Shown: positions 1 to 8,684 of the stretch, one piece after another
How the letters are laid out: each line of letters starts with the position of its first letter
Position numbering within the stretch: position 1 is the first letter of the stretch
Source: Massilia sp. HP4
GTDB taxonomy: Bacteria > Pseudomonadota > Gammaproteobacteria > Burkholderiales > Burkholderiaceae_D
DNA length: 64,000 bases
Direction: 5' to 3'
NCBI RefSeq assembly: GCF_005222695.1
Contig: NZ_STGG01000057.1
Span: forward strand, 248,001-312,000
The notes under the pieces: model-generated
What the model saw: the letters and a program-made list of their open reading frames with translations, nothing else
What the model was told of the DNA's origin: nothing
The model's database searches: none
Translations under genes and position numbers: made by a program

Positions 1-1
1 C

Positions 2-322
2 AACGTCTCGATCCGCCATGCGCACAAGGATCCCGGCACCCTGCTGGCCTGGGCCCGCACCGACGTGTTCGCCTTCGTGCTGTACTACCACCAGCAGATT
101 GCGCAGCGCGACCGGGACGCGGTGCGCGCCTGGACCCGCGAGCTGATCGATGCCGCGACGGTGCTGGGCGGCGCGTATTACCTGCCGTACCAGATTGTTG
201 CGACCCCGGCGCAGTTCCATGCCGCCTATCCGGGCGCCGGGCGCTTCTTCGCGCTCAAGCGCCGGGTCGATCCGACAAACAGGTTCCGCAACAAGCTGTG
301 GGACGCGTACTACACGCCTTGA
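2..322 (+). CDS. FAD-binding oxidoreductase, C-terminal fragment
   Basis: The reading frame is open from the window edge and ends with TGA, so only the last 106 codons are present. The tail carries RRVDPTNRF followed by a tryptophan and paired tyrosines, which resembles the C-terminal cap of FAD-linked oxidases of the berberine-bridge/GlcD type. The flavin-binding half lies outside the window, so the substrate cannot be inferred. It is convergent with the porin gene, with only 16 nt between the two stops. It could belong to another transcription unit unrelated to benzoate. Confidence 0.7.
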   Translation, partial: NVSIRHAHKDPGTLLAWARTDVFAFVLYYHQQIAQRDRDAVRAWTRELIDAATVLGGAYYLPYQIVATPAQFHAAYPGAGRFFALKRRVDPTNRFRNKLWDAYYTP

Positions 323-338
323 CCCCGGCGCGCCCCCG

Positions 339-1424
339 TCAGAAACTGTGGCGCAGGCCGGCCATCACGCCATTTTGCGCCATGCCCGGCGCCACCGTGC
401 CGCCGGCGTCCAATGCCACCGCCGACGCGCCGTCGTTGTCCATCCGGCCGACCGAGGCATAGATCGCGGTGCGCTTCGACAAGGCATAGCTCAGGCGCGC
501 CACATACAGGGTTACGTCGTCGTCGGACCGCCTGGCATTGCGCCGCGCGAATTGCGCATCGAGGGTGATGGCGCCGAATGGCTTGCTGGCGCCGATGAAA
601 ACCAGCAGGGATTCGGACAATCCGGTCGCGGCATCCGTTTCGCGATCCATCGCGCCGGCGCCGATCTTGACGTCGCCCAGCATCAGATGGCCATTGACCG
701 TGGTGCGGATGTCGGTGTTGCCGCTGCCGGTCAAGCCGCCGCCGGCGCCGGTGTTCCCGTTCATGCGGTCGACGCTCGCATTCAGTCCCCAGGCCTTGCT
801 TTCGTAGCCGAGCAGCGCGGTGTACTGGCGGCAGGCCTGCGAATTGCCGGGCACCTCGCCCGGACAGTTGGTCGCGGCCGGGCCACCGGTGGCGACGCCG
901 TCACGCCCGACGCTGTAGGTGGCGCCAACCATGAAGCCATTGAAGTTGCCCAGGTAGCCGATCGCATTGTCGCTGCGGGCGTTCGGGATATACAGGTCGA
1001 TGCTGCTGATCGAAAACAGCTGCGGTCCCATCACATCCGATTTCATCGACGAGATGAAGGTCATATTGACCTGGCGCCCGACGGTCAAGGTGCCCCAGGC
1101 GCCCTTCAGGCCGACGTTGGCGGCGCGGCCGAACACGCGGCCGCCCTGCCCCGACGCGCCGCTGTCCATCGAGATGCCGCCTTCGAGCACGAAGAAGGCC
1201 TGCAGGCCGTTGCCCAGGTCTTCGGTGCCGCGAAAGCCGATCCGAGAAGGCAGCGAGCCGGTCAGCGACGGCACCTTGGTGACGCCATTGCCTTCGGCGT
1301 CGGCATTGGTGATATGGGCCAGGCCGCTGTCGACCAGACCATAGACCTGGACCGAGGTCTGGGCCGATGCCGTGGACGCGGCAAGGCCGCACGCCAGCGC
1401 GAGCGCGCAGTGGATTGCTTTCAT
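339..1424 (-). CDS. Gram-negative porin (general trimeric type)
   Basis: A 361-aa outer-membrane beta-barrel. A signal peptide of about 21 residues ends in ASTASAQ, followed by the typical first strand SVQVYGLVDSGL. The motifs SRIGFRGTEDLGNGLQAFF and the C-terminal GLRHSF with terminal Phe are those of the Burkholderiales porin family. It is the last gene of the benzoate cluster, 75 nt after the MFS gene, so it is probably the outer-membrane entry route for benzoate or related acids. That substrate is inferred from position only. A good ribosome site (GGAGACATC-ATG) supports the start. Confidence 0.9.
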   Translation of the reverse strand: MKAIHCALALACGLAASTASAQTSVQVYGLVDSGLAHITNADAEGNGVTKVPSLTGSLPSRIGFRGTEDLGNGLQAFFVLEGGISMDSGASGQGGRVFGRAANVGLKGAWGTLTVGRQVNMTFISSMKSDVMGPQLFSISSIDLYIPNARSDNAIGYLGNFNGFMVGATYSVGRDGVATGGPAATNCPGEVPGNSQACRQYTALLGYESKAWGLNASVDRMNGNTGAGGGLTGSGNTDIRTTVNGHLMLGDVKIGAGAMDRETDAATGLSESLLVFIGASKPFGAITLDAQFARRNARRSDDDVTLYVARLSYALSKRTAIYASVGRMDNDGASAVALDAGGTVAPGMAQNGVMAGLRHSF

Positions 1425-1499
1425 GATGTCTCCTGCTTGTTATGGGGTTGTTGTCGCGACCGCCCGGCAGGCGCCGGACGGATCGCGGCTCGCCAGGAA

Positions 1500-2843
1500 T
1501 CAGGCCGGCTCGGTGACGCGGACGGCGGCGATCTTCGCCGTGGCAGAACGCTCGTGCCGGATCAGAGCCACGGCGATGGTGGCGATGACGGCCGGGATCG
1601 AGATGGCCAGGAAGTTCTGCTGCAGCGGCAGCGACATGCCGACCAGGGTGCCGATCACGATCGGCGCCAGGATGGCGCCGCTGCGGCCCACGCCCGAGGC
1701 CCAGCCGATGCCGGTCGAGCGCACCGCGCTCGGATAGAACTGGCCGGCATAGGCATAGGTGACGATCTGGGTGCCGATGGTCGAGGCGCCGGCCAGGCCG
1801 ACCACCAGGAACAGCAGGGAGCTCGGCATCGGATAGCCGAGCAGCGTGATCGACACGGCTGCCAGCGCATACATCCCCACCAGCACGTACTTGATGTGAT
1901 AGCGGTCGGCCAGCCAGCCGCCGCCAACGGCGCCGATGACCGCGCCGAAGTTCAGCACCAGCACGAAGGTCAGCGCCGAACCGAGGCTGTAGCCGGCGCC
2001 CGCCATCAGCTTGGCCAGCCAGGAGCTGAGGGCATACACCATGAACAGGCACATGAAGAAGGCGATCCAGAACATGATGGTGCTCAAGCCCCGGCCTTCC
2101 TGGAACAGCTTGCCGATCGGCGCGCCGGTGGCGCGTTCGGTCACGGGAATCTGGAAGTCGTCCTCGAGGCCCGGACGGTAGCCGGGCTCCATGCGCGCCA
2201 GGATCGCCTTGAGTTCATCGATCCGCCCCTGCTTGATCAGGAACGGCATCGATTCGGGCATCGACTTCAGGATGAAGGGGATCAGCAGCACCGGCACGCC
2301 GGCGGCGAGAAACACCGATTGCCAGCCATGCTGCTCGATCAGCCCCTTGCCCAGCACCGCGGCCAGCATGCCGCCCACGGCATAGCCGCTGAACATCAGG
2401 GTCACCATCGTGGCGCGGATCTTGCGGGGCGAGTATTCGGTCATCTGGGCCACCACGTTCGGCATCACGCCGCCGATCCCGAGCCCGGCCAAAAAGCGCA
2501 TCACGCTGAAGGTATACGGGTCGCTCGTCATGCCGGCGGCGGCAGTGAACACGCTGAACAGGAACAGGCAGATCACGATCGTCCAGCGCCGGCCGATGCG
2601 GTCGGCCAGGGTGCCCAGGAAGATGGCGCCGAACATCATCCCGAACAGCGCCGAGCTGACCATGAAGCCGGCATCCTGGGCGGTCACGCCCATCTCGCTC
2701 ATGATCGACGGCAGGGCGATGCCCGCCACGGCCAGGTCGTAGCCGTCGCAGATGATGATGATCGCGCACCAGAGCAGGAGCGCAGTATGGAATCCGTTGA
2801 ACCTGGCCGTGTCGGCCATCTTGTGTACGTCGATGTGTCGCAT
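1500..2843 (-). CDS. MFS transporter, aromatic acid:H+ symporter family (BenK/PcaK-like)
   Basis: A 447-aa inner-membrane transporter with twelve predicted hydrophobic segments. The first helix carries the DGYD signature of the aromatic acid:H+ symporter family. The loop after helix 2 has LADRIGRR, the MFS motif A. The start is placed at the Met preceded by AAGGAGACACACATC, not at an in-frame Met 13 codons upstream. It sits 45 nt after benE in the benzoate cluster, so benzoate or a close analogue is the likely cargo. Two inner-membrane benzoate carriers side by side is a known arrangement in benzoate degraders (BenK plus BenE). Confidence 0.9.
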   Translation of the reverse strand: MRHIDVHKMADTARFNGFHTALLLWCAIIIICDGYDLAVAGIALPSIMSEMGVTAQDAGFMVSSALFGMMFGAIFLGTLADRIGRRWTIVICLFLFSVFTAAAGMTSDPYTFSVMRFLAGLGIGGVMPNVVAQMTEYSPRKIRATMVTLMFSGYAVGGMLAAVLGKGLIEQHGWQSVFLAAGVPVLLIPFILKSMPESMPFLIKQGRIDELKAILARMEPGYRPGLEDDFQIPVTERATGAPIGKLFQEGRGLSTIMFWIAFFMCLFMVYALSSWLAKLMAGAGYSLGSALTFVLVLNFGAVIGAVGGGWLADRYHIKYVLVGMYALAAVSITLLGYPMPSSLLFLVVGLAGASTIGTQIVTYAYAGQFYPSAVRSTGIGWASGVGRSGAILAPIVIGTLVGMSLPLQQNFLAISIPAVIATIAVALIRHERSATAKIAAVRVTEPA

Positions 2844-2888
2844 GATGTGTGTCTCCTTGATTGTCGATGTTGTGTCGCACATGCCTGC

Positions 2889-4139
2889 TTACTTCTGTTG
2901 GTCGGGGCCCTCCTTCCGCTTGCCATGCAGGAGCCACCAGGCAAGCATGCCGATGACGACGCCCCAGAACGCCGCGCCCAGGCCCAGGAAGCTCATGCCC
3001 GATGCGGTGGCCAGGAAGGCGATGATGGAAGCCTCGCGGTGGTCGTCGGCGGCGATCACGCCGGCCAGGTTGGCGCCGATGGGCCCCAGTAGCGCGAGAC
3101 CCGCCAGCGTGGCGATCAGTTCGCGCGGGAGTGCGCTGAACAGCATCACGATCGATCCGCCGCACAGACCCGCGGCCAGGTAGAACACCCCATTGGCCAG
3201 GCCCGCGATATAGCGCCGGCGCGGATCCTCGTGGGCGTCGCGGCCGGTGCACATGGCGGCGGTGATGGCGGCGATGGCGATCGTGATGCCGCCGGTGAAG
3301 GCGACCGCCAGCGACACAAGGCTGTTGACGCCGATGATCGGGCGCGCCCCGGTGCGGTAGCCCGCGCCCGACAGCACCGCCATCCCCGGCAGGTATTGCC
3401 CGGTCAGCGTGACCAGCACCAGCGGCAGCGCCAGGCTGAAGGTGCTGGCCCACGACCATGCCGGCGCGATGAACTGCGGCGTGACCAGTTCCATCTCGAT
3501 GCCCGAGAATGTGCTGGCGCCGCTCGCCAGCGCCAGCAGCACGCCGGCCACCAGCAGCAGCATGACGCTGTAGCGCGGCAGGATGCGCTTGAACACGAGG
3601 TAGGCGCCGATCATGCCGAAAGCAAGCAAGGGGAAGGTCGTGGTCGCGGCAAAGGCCTGCAGGCCGAACGGCAGCAGGATCCCGGCCATCATGCCGCTGG
3701 CGATGCCTTTCGGGACCCAGGCCATCACCCGCTCGAAGCTGCCCGACAGGCCGATCGCCAGCAGCACCGCGGCAGCGGTGATGTAGGCGCCCACCGCTTC
3801 ACCCAGCGACAGCCCGGGAAACAGCGTGATCAGCAAGGCGGTGCCGGGCGCCGACCACGCGGTGATCACTGGCGCCCGCATGGCCCAGCTCAGGACGATG
3901 CCGGACACCGCCGCGCCGATCGAGATGCCCCATACCCAGGATGCGAACATGGCGTTGTCGACCTGGGCCGCCTGCGCCGCCTGGTAGAAGATGGCCAGCG
4001 GTCCGGTAAACGACACCAGCACGGCGAGAAAGCCGGCCGTGACCGCGGACGCCGACCAGTCCGCGGCCGGCGATCGGCCGCTGACTGGTCGGACCGGAGG
4101 CGCGTCGTGCCCGTCGCGCGCATGAGAGCGTTCCTGCAT
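2889..4139 (-). CDS. benE: Benzoate/H+ symporter BenE
   Basis: A 416-aa membrane protein of the BenE family. After a polar N-terminus it shows FLAVLVSFTGPLAIFYQAA and then VITAWSAPGTALLIT, which are conserved BenE segments, and about eleven hydrophobic helices to a basic C-terminus. It imports benzoate with protons. It follows pcaD by 57 nt and precedes the MFS gene in the same direction. A strong purine-rich site (AAAGGGGAC) precedes the ATG. Confidence 0.93.
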   Translation of the reverse strand: MQERSHARDGHDAPPVRPVSGRSPAADWSASAVTAGFLAVLVSFTGPLAIFYQAAQAAQVDNAMFASWVWGISIGAAVSGIVLSWAMRAPVITAWSAPGTALLITLFPGLSLGEAVGAYITAAAVLLAIGLSGSFERVMAWVPKGIASGMMAGILLPFGLQAFAATTTFPLLAFGMIGAYLVFKRILPRYSVMLLLVAGVLLALASGASTFSGIEMELVTPQFIAPAWSWASTFSLALPLVLVTLTGQYLPGMAVLSGAGYRTGARPIIGVNSLVSLAVAFTGGITIAIAAITAAMCTGRDAHEDPRRRYIAGLANGVFYLAAGLCGGSIVMLFSALPRELIATLAGLALLGPIGANLAGVIAADDHREASIIAFLATASGMSFLGLGAAFWGVVIGMLAWWLLHGKRKEGPDQQK

Positions 4140-4196
4140 GGAGTGTCCCCTTTATTATTGTCAAAGCCTGCCCAGCGCAGGCCGGTACTGCCGGCC

Positions 4197-4976
4197 TCAG
4201 CCGCGCAGGAATGCCTGGACTGTTTCTGCGAACGGTTCCGGGGCTTCCAGGTTGGACAGGTGCGAGGCCGGCAGGCCGGCCAGCAGCGCGCCGGGAATGG
4301 CACGTTGCATGAAGCGCGCATCCTCGACCGTCGTCACCGGATCGAAGGTGCCGGCGATGATCAGGGTCGGGACCGGGATCCCGCCGATCGCTTCGCGCAG
4401 GTCGGTCGCGGCCAGCGCATCGCAGCAGGCCGCGTAGCCTTCGGGATCGGTGGCGCGCAAGGTGGCCTGCATGGCCCCCACCAGTTCCGCCTGGGCCGCC
4501 GCGAAGACCGGCGTGAACCAGCGTCCGGGGGAACCGGCGGCGATGTCTTCCATGCCGCCCGCGCGCACCGCTGCGGCGCGGGCGCGCCAGCCTTCGGCGC
4601 TGCCGATCCGCGCGGCGGTATTGGCCAGCACCAGGCGCTCCAGCCGCTCGGGCGCGTGCACGCCGAGCCACTGGCCGATCGCGCCGCCCATCGACAGTCC
4701 GATGAAGTGGGCACGCCCCACCCCGACCTTGTCGAGCAGCGCCAGCACGTCCTGGCCCAGCAAGTCCAGGGTATAGGGACCGGGCGGGCTGCTCGATGCG
4801 CCATGGCCGCGGGTGTCGTAGCGCAGCACGTGGAAGCGCTGCGCCAGGCCGTAGGCCAGGTCGTCCCACATGCTCATATCGGTGCCGAGGGAATTGGACA
4901 GCACCACCGTGGGCTTGGCCGGGTCGCCCTGGCAGCGGTAATGCAGCTGCGTGCCGTTGATGATCGCGGTCGCCAT
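4197..4976 (-). CDS. pcaD: 3-oxoadipate enol-lactonase
   Basis: A 259-aa alpha/beta hydrolase that opens 3-oxoadipate enol-lactone to 3-oxoadipate, the step after CatC. The catalytic triad is visible: Ser95 in GLSMGG, Asp212 in GTFDP and His239 in PASHL. The DTRGHGAS motif is typical of the family. A GTG at 4982 would overlap the benD stop by 4 nt. The ATG at 4976 is better spaced behind AGGGG and is preferred. In a catechol-branch cluster it could equally be called catD. Translational coupling to benD is likely. Confidence 0.92.
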   Translation of the reverse strand: MATAIINGTQLHYRCQGDPAKPTVVLSNSLGTDMSMWDDLAYGLAQRFHVLRYDTRGHGASSSPPGPYTLDLLGQDVLALLDKVGVGRAHFIGLSMGGAIGQWLGVHAPERLERLVLANTAARIGSAEGWRARAAAVRAGGMEDIAAGSPGRWFTPVFAAAQAELVGAMQATLRATDPEGYAACCDALAATDLREAIGGIPVPTLIIAGTFDPVTTVEDARFMQRAIPGALLAGLPASHLSNLEAPEPFAETVQAFLRG

Positions 4977-4978
4977 GC

Positions 4979-5764
4979 TCACCCCTGGTCGCCGCCGCTG
5001 ACCGGCAGCACGCTGCCGGTGATGTAGGACGCTTCGTCAGAAGCCAGGAACAGGATGGCCGCGACCTGCTCGTCTATCGTGCCGTAGCGGTGCATCGGGC
5101 TCGAGGCCAGCGTCTGGTCGACGATGCCCTGGTACCACAGCTGCTCCTGCTCGCTGAGCGGCCTGGGATTGCGCGGGATGGCGCGCGGCGGCGCCTCGGT
5201 GCCGCCGGTGGCGACCGCGTTCACGCGGATGCCGTCGTGTGCGTGCTCCAGCGCCAGGCTCGCGGTCAGCGCGTTCACGCCGCCCTTGGCCGCCGAATAC
5301 GGGATCCGGTAGATGCCGCGGGTGGCGATCGACGATACGTTGACGATGCTGCCCCTGCCCCGTTCGATCATCGCCGGCAGTACGGCGCGGCAGCACCACA
5401 GGGTCGGAAACAGCGAGCGGCGGATCTCGGCCTCGATCTGCTCTTCCTCGTAGGCCTCGTAGGGCTTGGCCCAGATGGTGCCACCGACGTTGTTGACCAA
5501 TACATCGACCCGTCCGAAATCGCACAGGGCCGCCTCGACCAGGCGGCGCGCGCCGGCATAGGTCTCGAGATCGACCTTGGTCACCGTCACCTGCGCCTGC
5601 AGCTCGCGCGCCTCGGCAGCGACCTGGTCGACCAGGTCGCTGCGGTCGGCCAACACCAGCCGCGCGCCTTCGCGCGCCGCGCGCAGCGCCACGCCGCGTC
5701 CGATGCCCTGCGCAGCGCCGGTGATCACGACGACCTTGTCGCTGAAACGTTCACGGTTCGTCAT
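4979..5764 (-). CDS. benD: Benzoate cis-diol dehydrogenase (1,6-dihydroxycyclohexa-2,4-diene-1-carboxylate dehydrogenase)
   Basis: A 261-aa short-chain dehydrogenase that oxidises and decarboxylates the benzoate cis-diol to catechol with NAD+. The cofactor motif TGAAQGIGRG is at residues 15-24, NNVGG near 91, the active-site Ser in VNVSS at about 144, and Tyr156-x3-Lys160. The frame is open 30 codons upstream, but the Met at 5764 has AGGA in front of it and lies 4 nt after the benC stop, so that start is used. Fourth gene of benABCD. Confidence 0.95.
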   Translation of the reverse strand: MTNRERFSDKVVVITGAAQGIGRGVALRAAREGARLVLADRSDLVDQVAAEARELQAQVTVTKVDLETYAGARRLVEAALCDFGRVDVLVNNVGGTIWAKPYEAYEEEQIEAEIRRSLFPTLWCCRAVLPAMIERGRGSIVNVSSIATRGIYRIPYSAAKGGVNALTASLALEHAHDGIRVNAVATGGTEAPPRAIPRNPRPLSEQEQLWYQGIVDQTLASSPMHRYGTIDEQVAAILFLASDEASYITGSVLPVSGGDQG

Positions 5765-5768
5765 CGTC

Positions 5769-6788
5769 CTAGGCTCCGCTGCTGGCCGAGAATTTCTCGA
5801 AATAGAAGTTGGATGGCTTGACACCGACGCCGTCCAGCCAGGTGCGCACCGCATCCACCATCGGCGGCGGGCCGCACAGGTAGAGGTCGACCTCGCCGTC
5901 GTTCATCCAGCCTGGCTCGACGTGGGCAGTCGCGTACCCCTTGCGCGGGTGGCCGCTCTCGGGCGCGGCCACGCAGGTCACGTAGCTGAACTGCGGGTGC
6001 GCCGCGGCGATGCGGTCGAGTTCCTCGATGCCGACCAGGTCGGCGTCGTTGGTCACCGCGTACACCAGGCGCACCGGATGCGCGAATCCCTGGGCCGCCA
6101 GCACCGACAGCATCGACAAGAAGGGTGCGATGCCGGTGCCGCCGGCCAGGAACAGGGCCGGCCGCTGCAGGGGCCGCAGGTAGAAGCTGCCGAACGGCCC
6201 GAGGAAGGTCATCGGGCTCCCGGCCTGCGCCTGCCCCGTCAGATAGCCGCTCATCTGCCCGCCCGGCACGTTGCGCACGACGAATTCGGCGCGCCGGCTG
6301 CCGGGGGCCGAGCTGAAGGAGTAGGAGCGGGTCAGCTCGGTGCCCGGGATACCCACATTGACGTACTGGCCCGGCAGGAAGCCCGGCGCGGCGTCATCGC
6401 CCAGGTCGATGCCGAAGCGGATGGTCGACGCCGACAGCTGCTCGACCGCGGCGATCTGGCCGTGGTAGCTGTGGGCGCCCGATTTGCAGGCCTCCGACGT
6501 CGCCAGGATCTTCACCACGCAGTCGGTGCTCGGTTTCATCTGGCAGGTGAGCACGAAACCGCGCGCTGCATCCTCGGGTTCGAGCGCATCCTCGATATAG
6601 CTCGAATCGGGCATGTCGTAGCTGCCCGATTCGCAATGCGCGCGGCAGGTGCCGCAGGCACCGTCGCGGCAATCGAGCGGAATATTGATCCGCTGGCGAT
6701 AAGCGGCGTCGGCCAGCTTTTCATTGTCGTTGCACGAAATGAAACGGGTGATCCCGTCTTCGAACTGCAGGGCGATGTGATGGCTCAT
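5769..6788 (-). CDS. benC: Benzoate 1,2-dioxygenase electron transfer component (reductase)
   Basis: A 339-aa protein with an N-terminal plant-type 2Fe-2S ferredoxin domain (Cys40, Cys45, Cys48, Cys82), then a ferredoxin-NADP reductase-type FAD domain (RSYSFSSAP) and an NAD domain (GGTGIAPFLSML, later CGPPPMVDAV). It passes electrons from NADH to the BenAB oxygenase. The domain order ferredoxin-FAD-NAD and the length are those of BenC. It lies 27 nt after benB. Confidence 0.95.
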   Translation of the reverse strand: MSHHIALQFEDGITRFISCNDNEKLADAAYRQRINIPLDCRDGACGTCRAHCESGSYDMPDSSYIEDALEPEDAARGFVLTCQMKPSTDCVVKILATSEACKSGAHSYHGQIAAVEQLSASTIRFGIDLGDDAAPGFLPGQYVNVGIPGTELTRSYSFSSAPGSRRAEFVVRNVPGGQMSGYLTGQAQAGSPMTFLGPFGSFYLRPLQRPALFLAGGTGIAPFLSMLSVLAAQGFAHPVRLVYAVTNDADLVGIEELDRIAAAHPQFSYVTCVAAPESGHPRKGYATAHVEPGWMNDGEVDLYLCGPPPMVDAVRTWLDGVGVKPSNFYFEKFSASSGA

Positions 6789-6815
6789 CGTCTGTCTCCT
6801 AACTCTTTGAAATGC

Positions 6816-7307
6816 TCAGATGTGGTACACGTCGATGACCTGGTGGATATAGTCGTTCTTGAGCACCACGTATTTGTCGAGAATGCGCGGCTGTCCGCCG
6901 CCGAACTCGATCACGTAGCGCGACATGCCGAAGAAACTGAAATCGGTCTTGTAGCGGTGGCTCAGCGTGTGCCAGTTGAAGCGCACCGTGACGCGGCTGC
7001 CTTCCTGCCGCTCGAGCTCGATGTTGGCGATGTTGTGGCTGGTGCGGGTGTCCGGCATGGTCGCGCTCGAGCGCTCGGTCTTGATCCGGAATACGCGGTC
7101 TTCCAGGCCGGCGCGGTTCGGATAGAAGATCAGCGAGATCTCGCGCTGCGGGTCGGTGACCAGCGTGTCGTCGTCGTCCCAGGCCGGCATCCAGAATTGC
7201 GCTTGCGGGTCGTAGCAGTCCAGCCATTCGTCCCATTGTTCGTCGTCCAGCAGCCGCGCTTCGCGGTACAAAAAGGCGGCGATGTCCGCCATGGCGATCG
7301 TGCTCAT
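6816..7307 (-). CDS. benB: Benzoate 1,2-dioxygenase small (beta) subunit
   Basis: A 163-aa beta subunit with the NTF2-like fold expected of ring-hydroxylating dioxygenases. Recognisable stretches are LLDDEQWDEWLDCY near residue 19 and HTLSHRYKTDFSFFG near 113. It has no metal-binding residues and stabilises the alpha3beta3 hexamer with BenA. Its ATG overlaps the benA stop codon (ATGA), so translation of the two subunits is probably coupled. Confidence 0.94.
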   Translation of the reverse strand: MSTIAMADIAAFLYREARLLDDEQWDEWLDCYDPQAQFWMPAWDDDDTLVTDPQREISLIFYPNRAGLEDRVFRIKTERSSATMPDTRTSHNIANIELERQEGSRVTVRFNWHTLSHRYKTDFSFFGMSRYVIEFGGGQPRILDKYVVLKNDYIHQVIDVYHI

Positions 7308-8674
7308 GCCGTCTCTCCCTTGGCGGCCAGGGCCTTCTGCATCACGTCCAGCCAGTAGCGGTGCTGGACCGTGTACAGGCCTTCGTCCTCGGTGCGCTTG
7401 CCGCTCAAGACCGGCGCCAGGCCGATTTCCTTCGCCGCTTCGTCAGGCCCCTGGATCCAGTGGGTGGCGCCGCGGCACATATCGTTCCAGGCCATCGCGC
7501 TGCCCGCATAGCCTTGCTGGCAGGCGCGAAATTCCTCCAGGTCGTCGGGCGTGGCCATGCCGCTGACGTTGAAGAAGTCCTCGTACTGGCGGATGCGGCG
7601 CGCACGTGCTTCGTCGGATTCGCCTTTCGGCGCGATGCAGTAGATCGTGACCTCGGTCTGGTCGACCGAGATCGGGCGCAGCAGGCGGATCTGCGATCCG
7701 AACTGGTCCATCAGGTAGACGTTCGGGTACAGGCACAGGTTGCGCGAGCGGCCCACCATCCAGTCGGCCACCGGCTTGCCGAATTTCTCGGTGTAGTCGG
7801 CGTGGCGCGGGTAGTTCGGACGGTCTTCCGGATTGGCCCATTGGGTCCACAGCAGCAGGTGGCCATGATCGAACGAGTAGAATCCGCCGCCCTGGCGGCC
7901 CCACTTGCCGGCATCCATTGCGCGGATGTTGTCTTCGCGCTGCGCTTGCTGCTCCTTGCGGCGGTTGGTGGTGGCCGCGTAGTTCCAGTGGACGGCGGAC
8001 ACGTGGTAGCCGTCGGCGCCGTTCTCGGCCTGCAGCTTCCAGTTACCGGCAAAGGTATAGGTCGAACTGCCACGCAGCACTTCCAGGCCGTCTGGCGACT
8101 GGTCGACGATCATGTCGATGATCTTGCCGGCCTCGCCCAGGAATTCCTCGAGCGGCAGCACGTCCGCATTCAAGCTGCCGAACAGGAAGCCGCGGTAATT
8201 GGCGAAGCGCGCCACTTTTTTCAGGTCGTGCGAGCCTTCCTTGTTGAAGCACTCCGGATAGCCGGCGTCTTCCGGGTCCTTCACCTTCAGCAGCTTGCCG
8301 CTGTTGTTGAAGGTCCAGCCATGGAACGGACAGGTATAGGTCGCCTTGTTGCCGCGCTTGTGGCGGCACAGCTGCGCGCCGCGGTGGCTGCAGGCATTGA
8401 TGAAGGCATTCAGCTCGCCCTGGCGGTTGCGCGCGATGAAGACCGGCTGGCGCCCCATATGGGTCGTGTAGTAGTCGTTGTTGTTCGGGATCTGGCTCTC
8501 ATGGGCCAGGTAGATCCAGTTACCCTCGAAGATGTGCTTCATCTCGAGTTCGAACAGCTCCGGGTCGGTGAAGGCGCTGCGGTGCAGGCGATGGTCGCCG
8601 CTGGCGTGGTCTTCGACCAGCAGCGCGGCCAGGTCCGCCGCGCTGCGGTTCGGCACAGGAATGATCGGGATCAT
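7304..8674 (-). CDS. benA: Benzoate 1,2-dioxygenase large (alpha) subunit
   Basis: A 456-aa catalytic subunit that dihydroxylates benzoate to the 1,2-cis-diol. The Rieske cluster ligands are Cys95-x-His97 and Cys115-x2-His118. The mononuclear iron site is in NGADGYHVSAVHW, with Asp221, His224 and His229. The frame continues 72 codons upstream, but the ATG at 8674 has GAGGAA before it and begins with the expected N-terminus. Only 10 nt separate it from catA, so the ben and cat genes form one unit. Confidence 0.96.
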   Translation of the reverse strand: MIPIIPVPNRSAADLAALLVEDHASGDHRLHRSAFTDPELFELEMKHIFEGNWIYLAHESQIPNNNDYYTTHMGRQPVFIARNRQGELNAFINACSHRGAQLCRHKRGNKATYTCPFHGWTFNNSGKLLKVKDPEDAGYPECFNKEGSHDLKKVARFANYRGFLFGSLNADVLPLEEFLGEAGKIIDMIVDQSPDGLEVLRGSSTYTFAGNWKLQAENGADGYHVSAVHWNYAATTNRRKEQQAQREDNIRAMDAGKWGRQGGGFYSFDHGHLLLWTQWANPEDRPNYPRHADYTEKFGKPVADWMVGRSRNLCLYPNVYLMDQFGSQIRLLRPISVDQTEVTIYCIAPKGESDEARARRIRQYEDFFNVSGMATPDDLEEFRACQQGYAGSAMAWNDMCRGATHWIQGPDEAAKEIGLAPVLSGKRTEDEGLYTVQHRYWLDVMQKALAAKGETA

Positions 8675-8684
8675 GATGGCTTCC

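Noticed and set aside
150..3092. A 980-codon open frame on the plus strand
   Set aside because: It lies opposite the porin, MFS and benE genes, is rich in Arg/His/Gln/Gly as expected of GC-rich antisense, and has no ribosome site or family motifs. Similar antisense frames at 5577-7358, 19555-21735, 31022-33256, 32862-35363 and 41772-43898 were rejected for the same reason.
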